Origin: Chitinophaga pinensis
GTDB lineage: Bacteria > Bacteroidota > Bacteroidia > Flavobacteriales_D > Crocinitomicaceae
Assembly (NCBI GenBank): GCA_943327315.2
Contig: CALPWQ020000009.1
Location: 1-41,227 of the forward strand
Direction of reading: 5' to 3'
DNA: 41,227 nucleotides
In this document: one piece after another, positions 1 through 10,237 of the stretch
Layout: every line of letters begins with the position of its first letter
Numbering within the stretch: position 1 is the first letter of the stretch
The notes under the pieces: generated by a model
Told to the model about the DNA's origin: nothing
Database searches by the model: none
What the model saw: the letters and a program-made list of their open reading frames with translations, nothing else
Position numbers and translations under genes: made by a program

Positions 1-1
1 T

Positions 2-106
2 AAGATGTCAACTATCAATATCGTTCGTAACAAACTTGTGAGTAGAATTTTTGCTTGCGCAAATAGAAATTCAAAATATGTTGAAATTTACAAATTCGCT
101 GCATGA
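2..106 (+). pseudogene. C-terminal fragment of IS110-family-like transposase (truncated by the window edge)
   Basis: Frame from base 2 reads KMSTINIVRNKLVSRIFACANRNSKYVEIYKFAA*, resembling the conserved IS110-family C-terminus (NxIxNKLVxRxFAxxKRxxxYVxxYxxAA). Whether the full gene is intact upstream cannot be seen. Confidence 0.55.
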
Positions 107-204
107 AAAATTTGGAGAAGTCTTAGAATACGGACAGGCCGATGGGGTCGTGGATTCATTGGTGAGGTTAGTGTTACAGAGATATGACCCCGATGGGGTC
201 ACAG

Positions 205-294
205 AACAGAGTGACCCTTCGATGAACTCAGGGCGAAAAGTGAAGTCCCGAAGAGTCGGGATAAATAGCGAGAGCGCTGAAACTCCACTCTGTT
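205..294 (+). repeat. Structured repeat element with outer inverted repeat and inner TCCCGA-AGAG-TCGGGA hairpin
   Basis: AACAGAGTG (205-213) pairs perfectly with CACTCTGTT (286-294). Inner 16-nt hairpin at 246-261. Related copy on the minus strand near 8630-8675. Confidence 0.5.
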
Positions 295-491
295 TTTCTT
301 CGCTCTCAGCCGGTTTACATCCCTATAGGCGCGTTTCCACATGCATGCCTAAAAATACCGTACGTGAGAACAATGCTTCCTAAGCCAAAGTGAAAGTCTA
401 CATTTTAGTACATTTAGTTTCCTACACCCTTGGGCTTTTCGGAATAAGCACCCTTTTTCCTTTCCTCAGTGGTCACAACGTTTACAGTTCT

Positions 492-2717
492 TTAGTCTAC
501 CTTCAACTTGTTGTTATCCAAAACCTGATTCTCTGGAGTGATCAATAAAAATACTGTTCTTCTATTGAGTTGATGCTGCTGAATGGTGCAATCAGAAACT
601 ACTTCATCCTCACAAGGACAGTCCTCCAAAAGTTGATATTCACCATATCCTTTTGCGGTAATTTTCTTTTTAGAAATTCCTTTGCTCAAGATATAATTCA
701 CACAACTTTTAGATCGATTCTCAGAAAGTCTCTCGTTGTATGCGTAGCTGCCTCGACAGTCGGTATGTGATTGCAATTCCACCTTGTATTTTGGGTGTTC
801 ATTCATGTAACTTACCAATTTGTCTAATTCTATTTGGCTTTCCGGGCGCAAGTTGTATTTATCAAAATCATACAAAATATTCTTAATCTGAATGTATTGC
901 GAATCTGGAAGTTGCGTCAACTTCAGCGTGTACACCAAGGTGTCTATACATTCAACCTTACTATTTTTGGGAATGCTGAAACGCAGGTCTTCATAATTTA
1001 CAACTTCTAATGTAATCGAATCAATGGCAGTTGCACCCTCATCTAGGAAGGTGAAGGTTGAATTGGTAGAAACATATTGATTTTTAACTTTTCCGTCGCT
1101 TTGATAGGTGTACATGACTATATTATCAATACGCTCTCCCATACTGCCCTCGAAGGTTAAACGTGACACGTGTTTCGTATAATTTGAAGATAAATTATAG
1201 ACCAAGTTTCCATTATCTACAGGTTCAAAAACTAGGGAATCAGCAGTCATACCTTCTTCCCCTTGGTATAAAAACTGGTAACTTCTGCCTTTATCAAACG
1301 AGGCAACAGTAATTTGACCCTTGTTGTTTGTTTTTAATTCTTGAACTTTATTCGAGTTCAAATCTGTGAAGAGTACGGATCGATCAACCAGAGGTTTATT
1401 TTTACAAGCGGTTAAATTAAGAGTGACGGTACATTTAAAAGGTTCCTTGTAAATCGTGTAAATTTTGTCATTCCAAGAATCTCTGTTTGATGAAATGAAT
1501 CCATGACCCGTTTCTTCATTGATATAAAATCCGAAGTCATCTGCATTTGTGTTGATTGGTGCTCCAATATGCTCAGGTTTATTGGAAAAAAAGTCATAAC
1601 TGTAAATATCAAGACCACCCAAACCTGGCCAGCCATTCGAGGAGAAATAAAGAACGCCGTCTGCGGATACAAAAGGGAACAATTCATTTTTCTTGGTATT
1701 TACTTGAGAACCAAGATTAATTGGTGTGGTCCATTTGCCCATTTCAAGTTTTGTTTTGACGAGATCAGTGCCACCCATGGTATATTCAGGGTTATCCGTT
1801 ACAAAAACAATCCAACCATTGGTATCCATTACAGCGTGCCCATTCGAATACAAATGGCTGTTAAATGGAAAAGGGATTTCTTCCCAAGTCTTCGCATTTT
1901 TCAAGAAAATGCGTTGTTCCAATCGCGCATATTTCACCTTGTTGATGGTGTCCCAATACGGGTGATTTCGGGTTAAAAAAGCCATTTTTCCATCCTGACT
2001 GAAAGAAATGGGCCCATCGTGAGACGTAGACTGTTCGATTTCTCGCCATTGGTTTTGAAAGAACAATCGCGACCAAAATTTCTTCTGCCAAATTTTGTAT
2101 TTATCCTGCTCTAAAGTATCCAAATAGCAAATACTTAAAAACTCTTGGCCAGTTCTTTTATAGTTGCTGTTAATTAAGCCTGCATCATCATTTGTGGAAA
2201 CATAGAGCACCATGTTTTCAAAAGGCACTGCGCAAAATTCTTCGCCTTTGGAACGCGTTTTAAAATCACCAATCATGTAGTCGCTCTTCGAATTTTGGAG
2301 TTCCAAAATTTCATTGAGATTATTGACCCATGGCATCACTTTCTCGTTTCCGTTGAACCGTAGACTTGCCAAATCAATCGCACTTTTCAATTCCCCATGT
2401 CGTTTGTTCAAACAAAGCAGTTCAAAGTACTGCGTGTAATCTTCAACCACAGTGGAATTCAGCGAAATTAGAAGGCTATCCCATTGCAATGCCTCTTCAT
2501 ACTTCTCCATCATGAAGCCCATATCTGCAGCTTTGCGCAAAGGAGATAAATCCGCTGGTGTATTTTCCAAAGACTCCTCCGCCAATTCACACCAAATTGG
2601 ATACGCCTTCTGGTATTCAAGCCTGTCACTCAATGATTGTGCATACTCGGTCTTGTAGGATTGTCCAAAACATTGCCACCCGAATAAAGCGAAGGATAAA
2701 ATAATTAACTGTTTCAT
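492..2717 (-). CDS. OmpA-family outer membrane protein with N-terminal TPR-like/PD40-like region (gliding/T9SS-associated type)
   Basis: C-terminal OmpA motif ILYDFDKYNLRPESQIELDKLVSYMNEHPKYKVELQSHTDCRGSYAYNERLSENRS; signal peptide; adjacent to porP/sprF-like gene. Confidence 0.85.
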   Translation of the reverse strand: MKQLIILSFALFGWQCFGQSYKTEYAQSLSDRLEYQKAYPIWCELAEESLENTPADLSPLRKAADMGFMMEKYEEALQWDSLLISLNSTVVEDYTQYFELLCLNKRHGELKSAIDLASLRFNGNEKVMPWVNNLNEILELQNSKSDYMIGDFKTRSKGEEFCAVPFENMVLYVSTNDDAGLINSNYKRTGQEFLSICYLDTLEQDKYKIWQKKFWSRLFFQNQWREIEQSTSHDGPISFSQDGKMAFLTRNHPYWDTINKVKYARLEQRIFLKNAKTWEEIPFPFNSHLYSNGHAVMDTNGWIVFVTDNPEYTMGGTDLVKTKLEMGKWTTPINLGSQVNTKKNELFPFVSADGVLYFSSNGWPGLGGLDIYSYDFFSNKPEHIGAPINTNADDFGFYINEETGHGFISSNRDSWNDKIYTIYKEPFKCTVTLNLTACKNKPLVDRSVLFTDLNSNKVQELKTNNKGQITVASFDKGRSYQFLYQGEEGMTADSLVFEPVDNGNLVYNLSSNYTKHVSRLTFEGSMGERIDNIVMYTYQSDGKVKNQYVSTNSTFTFLDEGATAIDSITLEVVNYEDLRFSIPKNSKVECIDTLVYTLKLTQLPDSQYIQIKNILYDFDKYNLRPESQIELDKLVSYMNEHPKYKVELQSHTDCRGSYAYNERLSENRSKSCVNYILSKGISKKKITAKGYGEYQLLEDCPCEDEVVSDCTIQQHQLNRRTVFLLITPENQVLDNNKLKVD

Positions 2718-2719
2718 AC

Positions 2720-3637
2720 TTAAAAATATCTTGGGCTGAGGTAAGCGTTCTTTCTTGTTTTGAAATCCATGGAGATCACGAGTTCATGGCTTCCCCACTG
2801 GCTAACCAATTTGCCGTTGATTGGAAAATCATAGGCATACCCAATCGTGCAAAAATCTTTGAGTGTATATGAGGCATTAAATCCAACCGCATCATGCACC
2901 CGGTATAAAAGACCCACCCAAAACTGATCATAAAATTGTGCTGAAAAATTTAGATCGAGGGTTGCAGGGGCATTTGCTGTCGTTTTAAAAAGTACGGATG
3001 GCTTGAATGCAATTACCGTATTGTACTTGAAAACATAGCCAGCCATGATATTAAAATGTCGCTGGTAAAAGGCCTTGTCTGTCGGACTTCCAAATGATCT
3101 ATTCAACAAACGCGGCATTGAGGCACCCGCGTAAAAATTAGAGTTGTATAAATACAAGCCAAGGCCAAAATTTGAATTGACAACGGAATTGGATTGTTGG
3201 TAATTCAAATCACCAATATCTGTTACATTCAAACCGGAAAAATTGAATTGCGCTTGTTGAATTCCTGCAGAGGCACCAAAAGACAATTTTAAATCTTTGC
3301 TATTCAGTTGCATGTGATAAGCAAAATGTGCCATTGCATCCAGCCCCGAACGTGCTCCTATTTTATCGTAATTCAGTGTCGCACCAATCGCAATTTTCTT
3401 TTTCAACACTGGGGCATGAATGGACAAAAACTGCGTCTTCGGTGCTCCATCCCATCCGATCCATTGCGCACGTGTAACAGCCGTTACCGTTAGTGCATCT
3501 CTACTTCCTGCATAAGCGGGATTAAATTGCAGTGGGTTGAAAAAATACATAGAAGTTTGCGCATCCTGCTGGGCATAAAGGCCAGTGAATGAACAAGAGC
3601 AAATGAGTATAAATATTATCTTTTTCATGGCAATCAA
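2720..3637 (-). CDS. PorP/SprF family type IX secretion system membrane protein
   Basis: Typical N-terminus QDAQTSMYFFNPLQFNPAYAGSRDALTVTAVTRAQWIGWDGAPKTQFLSIHAPV. Confidence 0.9.
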   Translation of the reverse strand: MIAMKKIIFILICSCSFTGLYAQQDAQTSMYFFNPLQFNPAYAGSRDALTVTAVTRAQWIGWDGAPKTQFLSIHAPVLKKKIAIGATLNYDKIGARSGLDAMAHFAYHMQLNSKDLKLSFGASAGIQQAQFNFSGLNVTDIGDLNYQQSNSVVNSNFGLGLYLYNSNFYAGASMPRLLNRSFGSPTDKAFYQRHFNIMAGYVFKYNTVIAFKPSVLFKTTANAPATLDLNFSAQFYDQFWVGLLYRVHDAVGFNASYTLKDFCTIGYAYDFPINGKLVSQWGSHELVISMDFKTRKNAYLSPRYF

Positions 3638-6600
3638 GGTTGAATCTCTAAAAATCCAGTGTAAGGATCCTGTGATTTCTTTTTGGTATCAATAACATAA
3701 AAATAGGTTGCAGAAGGAAGTGCCTCTGCTTTCGTTCCTTTGTAATGACCGTTCCAGTCATTGTTGTATGGCTCTGCTTCATATACAACATTTCCCCACC
3801 TGTTGTAAACGGTAACCTTATTGTCTGGATAGAGTTCCAAATTTTGAATGATCCAGATCTCATTTAGGTTGTCGGCATTTGGCGAAATGAACTGAGGGAC
3901 AATGATTGGTATCAAAGGCGTACAGCCTAAATCAAGAACTTGACTAGAAGTACATCCTTCGGCATCAATGACGTTAACAGTAAAATTTCCTGCATCGATA
4001 TCCGTTATTGTTGGACCTTGGCCTCCTTCACTCCATTCATAATTAAACCCTCCATTTCCGCCTGTTGCGAGCACTGTTAAGCTTCCATTTGCTTCACCAC
4101 ATTCTGAGCCTATAGAGTCCACTGCAGCCACTAGAATTTGGGCCCCTTGATCAACAAAAGTGGTAGCCTCATCTTGGCAATTGTCAGCATTCAAAACGGT
4201 TACAGCGTAATTTCCTGAACTTAAGCCAGCAACGATGCCAGAGTTGGGCAGTGTTGGCGTCCAGCTGTAAGTCAAATTACCCCCTGAATTGTCGGTTTGA
4301 ATGCTTATTGCTCCATTTGAACCATTGTAGCAATCAACATCGACAACAGTCACTAAGGTGATGTTGATGTTTTCAGGGGCATCCATCACCACGTTTTCGG
4401 TAGTGATGCAACCCGTTTGCACATCCGTCATGGTAATGCTGTAGGTTCCCGCAACATTCACTGTTGGTGAACTTGAAGAGGTTCCAGATAGTATCCCTGG
4501 TCCAACCCAAGAAACCGTGCAGTTACTTGGTGTTACGGCGCCATTTATTGTTACCGGGTTTAAATCGCAGTCAAGTCCAGATGGAGGACTTAAGGTGTAA
4601 GTAAACGCTGGGCTTGGAATAACGGTAACCGTAAATTGATCTTGCACCGCTGGACAATCATTCAGTTGGGCACTTACCGTAATATTCCCACTGATGTTAG
4701 ATGCACTGTTATTCGTTGTTGTCCATGCGGGAACTGTTCCATTTCCTGATGCCGCTAAGCCAATTGCCGCGTTGCTATTTGTCCATGAAAAGGTTGCCCC
4801 AGATGGTGTAGAAATATAATCAATGGGATCTACAATGGTTCCTGGACAAACTGTAAAATCAGTATTGCTGTTAATGGTTATCGCCGGTTGCACAATCACA
4901 GTTGCCGTAACATCAGGTCCTGGACATTGCGCATTCCCAGCAGAAATCACATAACTCATCGTGTCCATGGAATTGCCGTTATTGGTCAAGGTTTGACCGA
5001 TCGTTGTACCTGAACCATTCGCCTCACCCGAAATGGTTGATGGTCCATTGCTTGTCCAGGAAAAAGTGGCACTGCTGATATTGCTGGTTAAATCAATGTC
5101 CGTTAATTCTCCCGAACAAATTAAGGATTCCAAAGGATTCACATTGATGATTGCTTCAGGATACACGGTAATTGTAAAAATTGTTGGAGGTACGGAAGAA
5201 CAACCAACGGTCGCACTCACTTCTATTTGTCCTACCTGATCTGTCGTATTCGAAGGTGTTATCGGCCCAAATGTTGTGGGACTCACACCCGAACCTTCGG
5301 AAGGATTTATCGCATCAACATTCGTGAGGTTTGTAATTTCCCAGGTGATTGTGTATCCGGGAACTGTTGACGTAAGATTGACAACTGCTGTTGGTTGACC
5401 GCTACAAATGCTTTGATTAAGGGGGTCAGCAATTACCGTTGCTACCGGATTAATGGTTATTTCTTGCATAATCGAATCAACACCGCATGAATTCCCTGCA
5501 TACAACCAAAATTGATAGGTGCCAGGGACACTGAATGTAACATCCAAATCATTCGAACCATTCGTCCATTGTTCAAAATCATATGCGCTTCCAACAAAAC
5601 CATTACTTGATCCTAAATTGCCTCCTGCAATAGTGAAGCCAGCAGATTGAACGGGCACCCAATAAAAGCCATAAGTGCTGTCGCATCCAGTGATACTAAT
5701 AGTTTCTCCACTGTTAGATGTGTTTTCAAAGGCTACGGTTTCTCCTTGACAAATAGGCGAGCCGGGAGTATAAGTAAAGTTTGCTGTCGGTCCTTCCGAT
5801 ACCGTTATTGGGCCTAGGGTAAGAACAGTGGGTAGTCCATTTGTTGAACAGTAATTCTGAGCAACAACGGAAACAGAAAAGGCATTTTCAATTGGCGGTA
5901 TGCCTGGCGCGTAAACGTAATCCACACCGCATGAGCTTGTCGTAAATAAATGCGTTATGGTGGTGTCATTGTCTGTATTAAAATAAAGTGCGGATGCGCC
6001 ATCTGAATAAGCAACGGTATAATCAATAGGGACATTATTGGATGAAATATCGATTGAAAATTGGGCTGGTAAGCAAAAATTTTGTCCCGAACCAGAGACG
6101 GAAATAATAGGTGCTTCACCATTAAAAACAACATATTGAGTAGTTTCAGTGCAGGGACCAGAGCTTACAGTGTGGGTAACGGTAAATTGACCAACTGGAA
6201 ATGTGTGTGAGATTTGATTTCCAGTCATAGCCGCTTGTGTGGATGTCGTTCCGTCTCCCCAGTTAAAAGTTTGTGTCACCGTATTGCCATAATTTGATTG
6301 AAAATTAAATAGTTCGGGCAGCTGTGATCCACATTTTTTAAAGAGCAATTGTCCATTCACGGTGCTGGTACCAAATCCTGCTGTGTTTGAAAGTAGAGAA
6401 AGCGAAGGTGGGTTAATTACCGTAACATTTATTACCGCCGTCGAAGTTGAAGGATTCGTGAAGTTATTGTTGGTAACCGTCAAACTTGCATTCGTCGTAA
6501 AAGCACTTGCTCCCGTATACGTTACAGTATGTGGTCCTATACCGGTTGCATTGGCTGGATTGGCACCTGACCCAAAGTTCCAGTTATATGAACTTATCGG

Positions 6601-6777
6601 TAAAGTTTGCGTGGAGGTACTTGTGAAGGTTAGCGATTGTCCTTCACAAATTGTGACTGATCCTCCGGATAGCGCTGGTATGGTTGTGAAACTTGAGGAT
6701 GGTTGTTGTCCGTATAGATGTGTAAAAAACGAGAATACAAACAGTGCTCTCAAAATGAATTTATTTTTAATCTTCAT
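3634..6777 (-). CDS. Large PKD-type surface adhesin with gliding-motility-associated C-terminal (CHU_C / T9SS type B) domain
   Basis: C-terminus FISPNADNLNEIWIIQNLELYPDNKVTVYNRWGNVVYEAEPYNNDWNGHYKG; PKD/SprB-like repeats. Likely start MKIKNKFILRALFVF at 6777 rather than the ORF-track start 6813. Confidence 0.85.
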   Translation of the reverse strand: MKIKNKFILRALFVFSFFTHLYGQQPSSSFTTIPALSGGSVTICEGQSLTFTSTSTQTLPISSYNWNFGSGANPANATGIGPHTVTYTGASAFTTNASLTVTNNNFTNPSTSTAVINVTVINPPSLSLLSNTAGFGTSTVNGQLLFKKCGSQLPELFNFQSNYGNTVTQTFNWGDGTTSTQAAMTGNQISHTFPVGQFTVTHTVSSGPCTETTQYVVFNGEAPIISVSGSGQNFCLPAQFSIDISSNNVPIDYTVAYSDGASALYFNTDNDTTITHLFTTSSCGVDYVYAPGIPPIENAFSVSVVAQNYCSTNGLPTVLTLGPITVSEGPTANFTYTPGSPICQGETVAFENTSNSGETISITGCDSTYGFYWVPVQSAGFTIAGGNLGSSNGFVGSAYDFEQWTNGSNDLDVTFSVPGTYQFWLYAGNSCGVDSIMQEITINPVATVIADPLNQSICSGQPTAVVNLTSTVPGYTITWEITNLTNVDAINPSEGSGVSPTTFGPITPSNTTDQVGQIEVSATVGCSSVPPTIFTITVYPEAIINVNPLESLICSGELTDIDLTSNISSATFSWTSNGPSTISGEANGSGTTIGQTLTNNGNSMDTMSYVISAGNAQCPGPDVTATVIVQPAITINSNTDFTVCPGTIVDPIDYISTPSGATFSWTNSNAAIGLAASGNGTVPAWTTTNNSASNISGNITVSAQLNDCPAVQDQFTVTVIPSPAFTYTLSPPSGLDCDLNPVTINGAVTPSNCTVSWVGPGILSGTSSSSPTVNVAGTYSITMTDVQTGCITTENVVMDAPENINITLVTVVDVDCYNGSNGAISIQTDNSGGNLTYSWTPTLPNSGIVAGLSSGNYAVTVLNADNCQDEATTFVDQGAQILVAAVDSIGSECGEANGSLTVLATGGNGGFNYEWSEGGQGPTITDIDAGNFTVNVIDAEGCTSSQVLDLGCTPLIPIIVPQFISPNADNLNEIWIIQNLELYPDNKVTVYNRWGNVVYEAEPYNNDWNGHYKGTKAEALPSATYFYVIDTKKKSQDPYTGFLEIQP

Positions 6778-6965
6778 ATCAATCATTGATTTGATCAAAT
6801 TAATGCCGTGCAAAGAAAAGCATAATTAATTGATAGTGATAATTTTAGTGCATTAATCCACTTACTGATAAACATTTTTTTAATTGACAAGCTACAGGTT
6901 GAACGAACGAAGGCTATTGAATACAGAGTTTTTTCATTTTCTTTCTACAAGTTGTTAATTTTCTG

Positions 6966-8420
6966 ATGCGTATAAAACAATTCATGGTTCATTTTGTTTT
7001 TTTAAATATAAGATCAGTTATGTTCAAAAATATAGTACTGTTTGCCTTTTTGAGTACCGCCTCATTCTTCTCCTTTAGCCAAACCAATGTTTCCGGTGGG
7101 ATTTATCAAAATGCCACTTGGTCCTTAAGTGGAAGCCCTTATATCGTGAATGGCCCTGTGGTTGTTTTTCCAGGTGTTACATTAAATATTCAGCCTGGAG
7201 TTGAAATACGCATCAACAATCAAACGAACATCAATATTTACATAGAAACCCGCGGGACAATTAACTGTATTGGTACAGACAACCTTCCAATCAAAATTTA
7301 CGCGATGTACGACACCACAAATCCTGTTGCGTGGCAAGGATTTGTCTGTACGAGCTCGCAAGGAGGCGTAATGAATGCAGACCGTTTCCAGATTTCAAAT
7401 GCGCATTTCCCGTTCGCTTATGAAACTGCTTTGACAAATTATAATTATACCAATTGTAAGTTCAAACGTTGTTTTCAGGCAGTTACGTCAAGCAATTCGG
7501 TCAATTTGACCAATTGTCAGTTCATTGATAACGAAGTAGGCGTGTATGGCTGGTCTTACTTTACGCTTGACAATTGTTTCTTCAAAGACAATACGACCTC
7601 CATTTATGCCTACGCATCGGCTTTAACCATGACCAACTGCGATTTTTTAGACAATCAAATCGGACTTTCGTTTGCTGCCAATATTTTTGATTCCATGTAC
7701 ATTGCGGATTGCCAATTCTTAAACAACGAACTGGCGCTTAACTATCCAAATAAAGGTACTGTTCAAAACTGTCTGTTTAGCGACAATACTACCGCTATAC
7801 AATATGCATACAAGTGTGAGATTTTCAACAATGCACTTTTATACAATGAACTTGCCTTGGAGGCATCCGTGAATGCAGACATTCACAACAATCAAATCAA
7901 TAACAACAAGGGCGGATTGCTCATCTCTAGTGTATCCACCGTTCAAGACAGTCCACTTATTTACAACAACGAAATCTGCGGAAACATCAATTACAGCGTG
8001 AACAACAACACGAACATGAATTACTCCTTGTTCAGCAATTGTTTTTGTGACCTTGATTCGGCGCAAATTGAGGGGCTCTTGATCGACGGATATGATGACA
8101 TCACCAAAGGATTGATCAATTATCAGATTTACGATTCAAGTTGTACCGTGCTTTTAGGTACCGTATTGAAGTACGGAGCTGGAGCAGGTATCGATGAAGC
8201 GACGTTGGCTGTTCGCTTTGAGAATCCTGTGAGTTCCAATTTCATTGTTTTTGCAGGCACAGAAATTCAAACCATCGAGGTCACAGACCTGAGTGGAAAA
8301 CTGTTTGCGTTTACAAGCTCAGGAGCTAATCACTTTGATGTTTCTCAGCTTCCTGCTGGATTCTATGTCCTGACGGCTGTCAATGATCAAATGGTGAGAA
8401 GAAGTTTTGTGAAGATGTAA
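6966..8420 (+). CDS. Secreted right-handed parallel beta-helix protein with T9SS type A sorting domain
   Basis: Repeated (T/D)NCxFxDN motifs (LTNCQFIDN, LDNCFFKDN, MTNCDFLDN, IADCQFLNN, VQNCLFSDN); C-terminal VRFENPVSSNFIVFAG...EVTDLSGKLF...LPAGFYVLTAVNDQMVRRSFVKM. Confidence 0.8.
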   Translation: MRIKQFMVHFVFLNIRSVMFKNIVLFAFLSTASFFSFSQTNVSGGIYQNATWSLSGSPYIVNGPVVVFPGVTLNIQPGVEIRINNQTNINIYIETRGTINCIGTDNLPIKIYAMYDTTNPVAWQGFVCTSSQGGVMNADRFQISNAHFPFAYETALTNYNYTNCKFKRCFQAVTSSNSVNLTNCQFIDNEVGVYGWSYFTLDNCFFKDNTTSIYAYASALTMTNCDFLDNQIGLSFAANIFDSMYIADCQFLNNELALNYPNKGTVQNCLFSDNTTAIQYAYKCEIFNNALLYNELALEASVNADIHNNQINNNKGGLLISSVSTVQDSPLIYNNEICGNINYSVNNNTNMNYSLFSNCFCDLDSAQIEGLLIDGYDDITKGLINYQIYDSSCTVLLGTVLKYGAGAGIDEATLAVRFENPVSSNFIVFAGTEIQTIEVTDLSGKLFAFTSSGANHFDVSQLPAGFYVLTAVNDQMVRRSFVKM

Positions 8421-8733
8421 TTATTTCTTCACGTAGCGAAGGATTTACAAACTTCGAAATCGATGAATAAGGTTACCAATCCATGTGGCGATATCTGTAG
8501 AAAAGGCAATTGTCTGACTGACCAAAAAAGATTCGAATTTCACTCCTCAATTCAGAAATGCCGCATAAGGTAAAAATGCACTCTCCTTATATAGAAACGA
8601 GGGATTTTATAGTTCTCATGTAAGATTTTTCGCTCTTTAGCCTGTCCCGATTCTTCGGGGCTTCACACTCACTCTGAAAGATAAGCACAACCTAGATACA
8701 GTAAGAGTTGGAGAGCGAGTTTTAAGTGAAAAA

Positions 8734-8772
8734 GAAAAAGCGCCCCATCACTTTCGGAACTGCGCTTTTCTT
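8734..8772. terminator. Bidirectional-looking hairpin terminator
   Basis: GAAAAAGCGC ... GCGCTTTTC stem with flanking A/T runs. Confidence 0.5.
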
Positions 8773-8780
8773 TGTAGTGG

Positions 8781-8823
8781 AGAGGAGTATCGAATTATCG
8801 AACCTGATTTGGGAGGGGTTGGA
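8781..8823. repeat. Direct repeat DR1, copy 1 (43 bp)
   Basis: AGAGGAGTATCGAATTATCGAACCTGATTTGGGAGGGGTTGGA; one mismatch to 10238-10280. Confidence 0.85.
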
Positions 8824-8883
8824 ACAAGTTGAAGTTCTTGAATTTGGCTCTTTATAAGGGCGATACAAAGAAGTGGATTACTT

Positions 8884-10095
8884 TCATTTATTGAGGAGCC
8901 AGTCTATGGCATTTATTTTTTTTATTCCATTATACGTTCCAGTATCATAATCCATTGTAATCAATAATTTTTCAAAATGGTCTGGAATGGTATTTAGCGG
9001 TGTCAATTCTCTTTCTAAGGTTACTTTGTCTTGAACTGTTTGTGATACTTGAATGTATTGCGTAAATCCATCATTGTTTCGAACAATAAAATCAACTTCT
9101 AAATTGTTGACTTTTCCAATCCAAACTTGGTAATTTCGTCGGATGAGTTCCAAATAAACAATATTTTCTAAAAGATGTCCTGCATCACTTGCTAGTTCTT
9201 TGCCAAGTATGGCATTTCGAAAACCTAAATCAACCAAATAGTATTTTTCTTGTGTTGCCAAGTGTTGTTTTCCTTTGACATCATAGCGATTAACTTTGTA
9301 GAAAAGGTAAGATTCAACCAATGTGTCGATGTATTTGGAGACAGTTTTGTTATCAATTTTCTTCTTATTCGCCGTTAACACCTTGGCGATGTTTCCTGCT
9401 GATACAGTAGATCCAACAGAATCTATTAGAAAGTTCACAACTTCCTGATAAGAATCTTCTCCATAAATGGTATGTCTTACAGAAATGTCATTCTCGTAGA
9501 TATTTCTAAAAACAGTTTGCAAATATTCCGTTGCGAAAAAATTTCCTTCTGCGGATAATCTTACCGCCTCAGGGAAACCACCTGTTTGAATGTATTCTGC
9601 AAAAGCACGGTCTGGATTCGTGTGTTTTTCTGTAAATTCTAGGTATTCGGCAAAAGAAAAGGGTAGTACATTTATTTCAAATGCCCTGCCTGTTAATAAT
9701 GTTGCCAATTCACTGGAAAGTAAAAAAGCATTGGACCCCGTGACATACAAATCTATATTAGGATGAACATACAACCCCTCCAACAGTTTTTCAAATTCCG
9801 GAACGTTCTGAACTTCATCAATGAATACATAATTTGTTTCTTTAGGATTTAGATTTTCAAGAATATAATCATAAATTTCTTTCCAGTTTTTCTCAGCTAA
9901 AAAACGAAACTCGGGCATATCCATGTTGATTGCCAAAATGGAAACATTGGCATTTTCATTGCGCAATAAATCTTGAAATTGGATCATCAAAGTTGATTTT
10001 CCACATCTTCTAACACCAGTTGCTACCTTGATGAAATTCTTATCTTTGAGAACAGATAGTTTATCTAAATAACGCTTCCGAACAATTGTTTTCAT
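8884..10095 (-). CDS. AAA-family ATPase with C-terminal DUF4143 domain
   Basis: RKRYLDKLSVLKDKNFIKVATGVRRCGKSTLMIQFQDLL (Walker A), VFIDEVQNVPEFEKLLEGL (Walker B), C-terminal YYLVDLGFRNAILG...LLENIVYLELIRRNYQVWIGKVNNLEVDFIVRN. Confidence 0.9.
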   Translation of the reverse strand: MKTIVRKRYLDKLSVLKDKNFIKVATGVRRCGKSTLMIQFQDLLRNENANVSILAINMDMPEFRFLAEKNWKEIYDYILENLNPKETNYVFIDEVQNVPEFEKLLEGLYVHPNIDLYVTGSNAFLLSSELATLLTGRAFEINVLPFSFAEYLEFTEKHTNPDRAFAEYIQTGGFPEAVRLSAEGNFFATEYLQTVFRNIYENDISVRHTIYGEDSYQEVVNFLIDSVGSTVSAGNIAKVLTANKKKIDNKTVSKYIDTLVESYLFYKVNRYDVKGKQHLATQEKYYLVDLGFRNAILGKELASDAGHLLENIVYLELIRRNYQVWIGKVNNLEVDFIVRNNDGFTQYIQVSQTVQDKVTLERELTPLNTIPDHFEKLLITMDYDTGTYNGIKKINAIDWLLNK

Positions 10096-10186
10096 AAAAC
10101 AAAGTTAATAAAAATTCCTAAAACTTATTAACCTGATGAACTTTTAGGAATTTTACACCATTGGAATTATCAAAATACTTATCTCG

Positions 10187-10237
10187 AGTTTACGGCATAA
10201 AAAAACCTGAGCCAAATAACTCAGGTTTTCCTTGTAG
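10187..10237. repeat. Direct repeat DR2, copy A (51 bp; contains terminator hairpin)
   Basis: AGTTTACGGCATAAAAAAACCTGAGCCAAATAACTCAGGTTTTCCTTGTAG; two mismatches to 11013-11063. Confidence 0.9.

Noticed and set aside
51-383. 110-aa plus-strand ORF at the window start
   Set aside because: Overlaps the IS110-like C-terminus in another frame and runs through palindromic repeats; no domain-like pattern.
6362-6829. 155-aa ORF antisense to the adhesin
   Set aside because: Mirror frame of a repetitive low-complexity Thr/Ser/Val adhesin; typical spurious antisense ORF.
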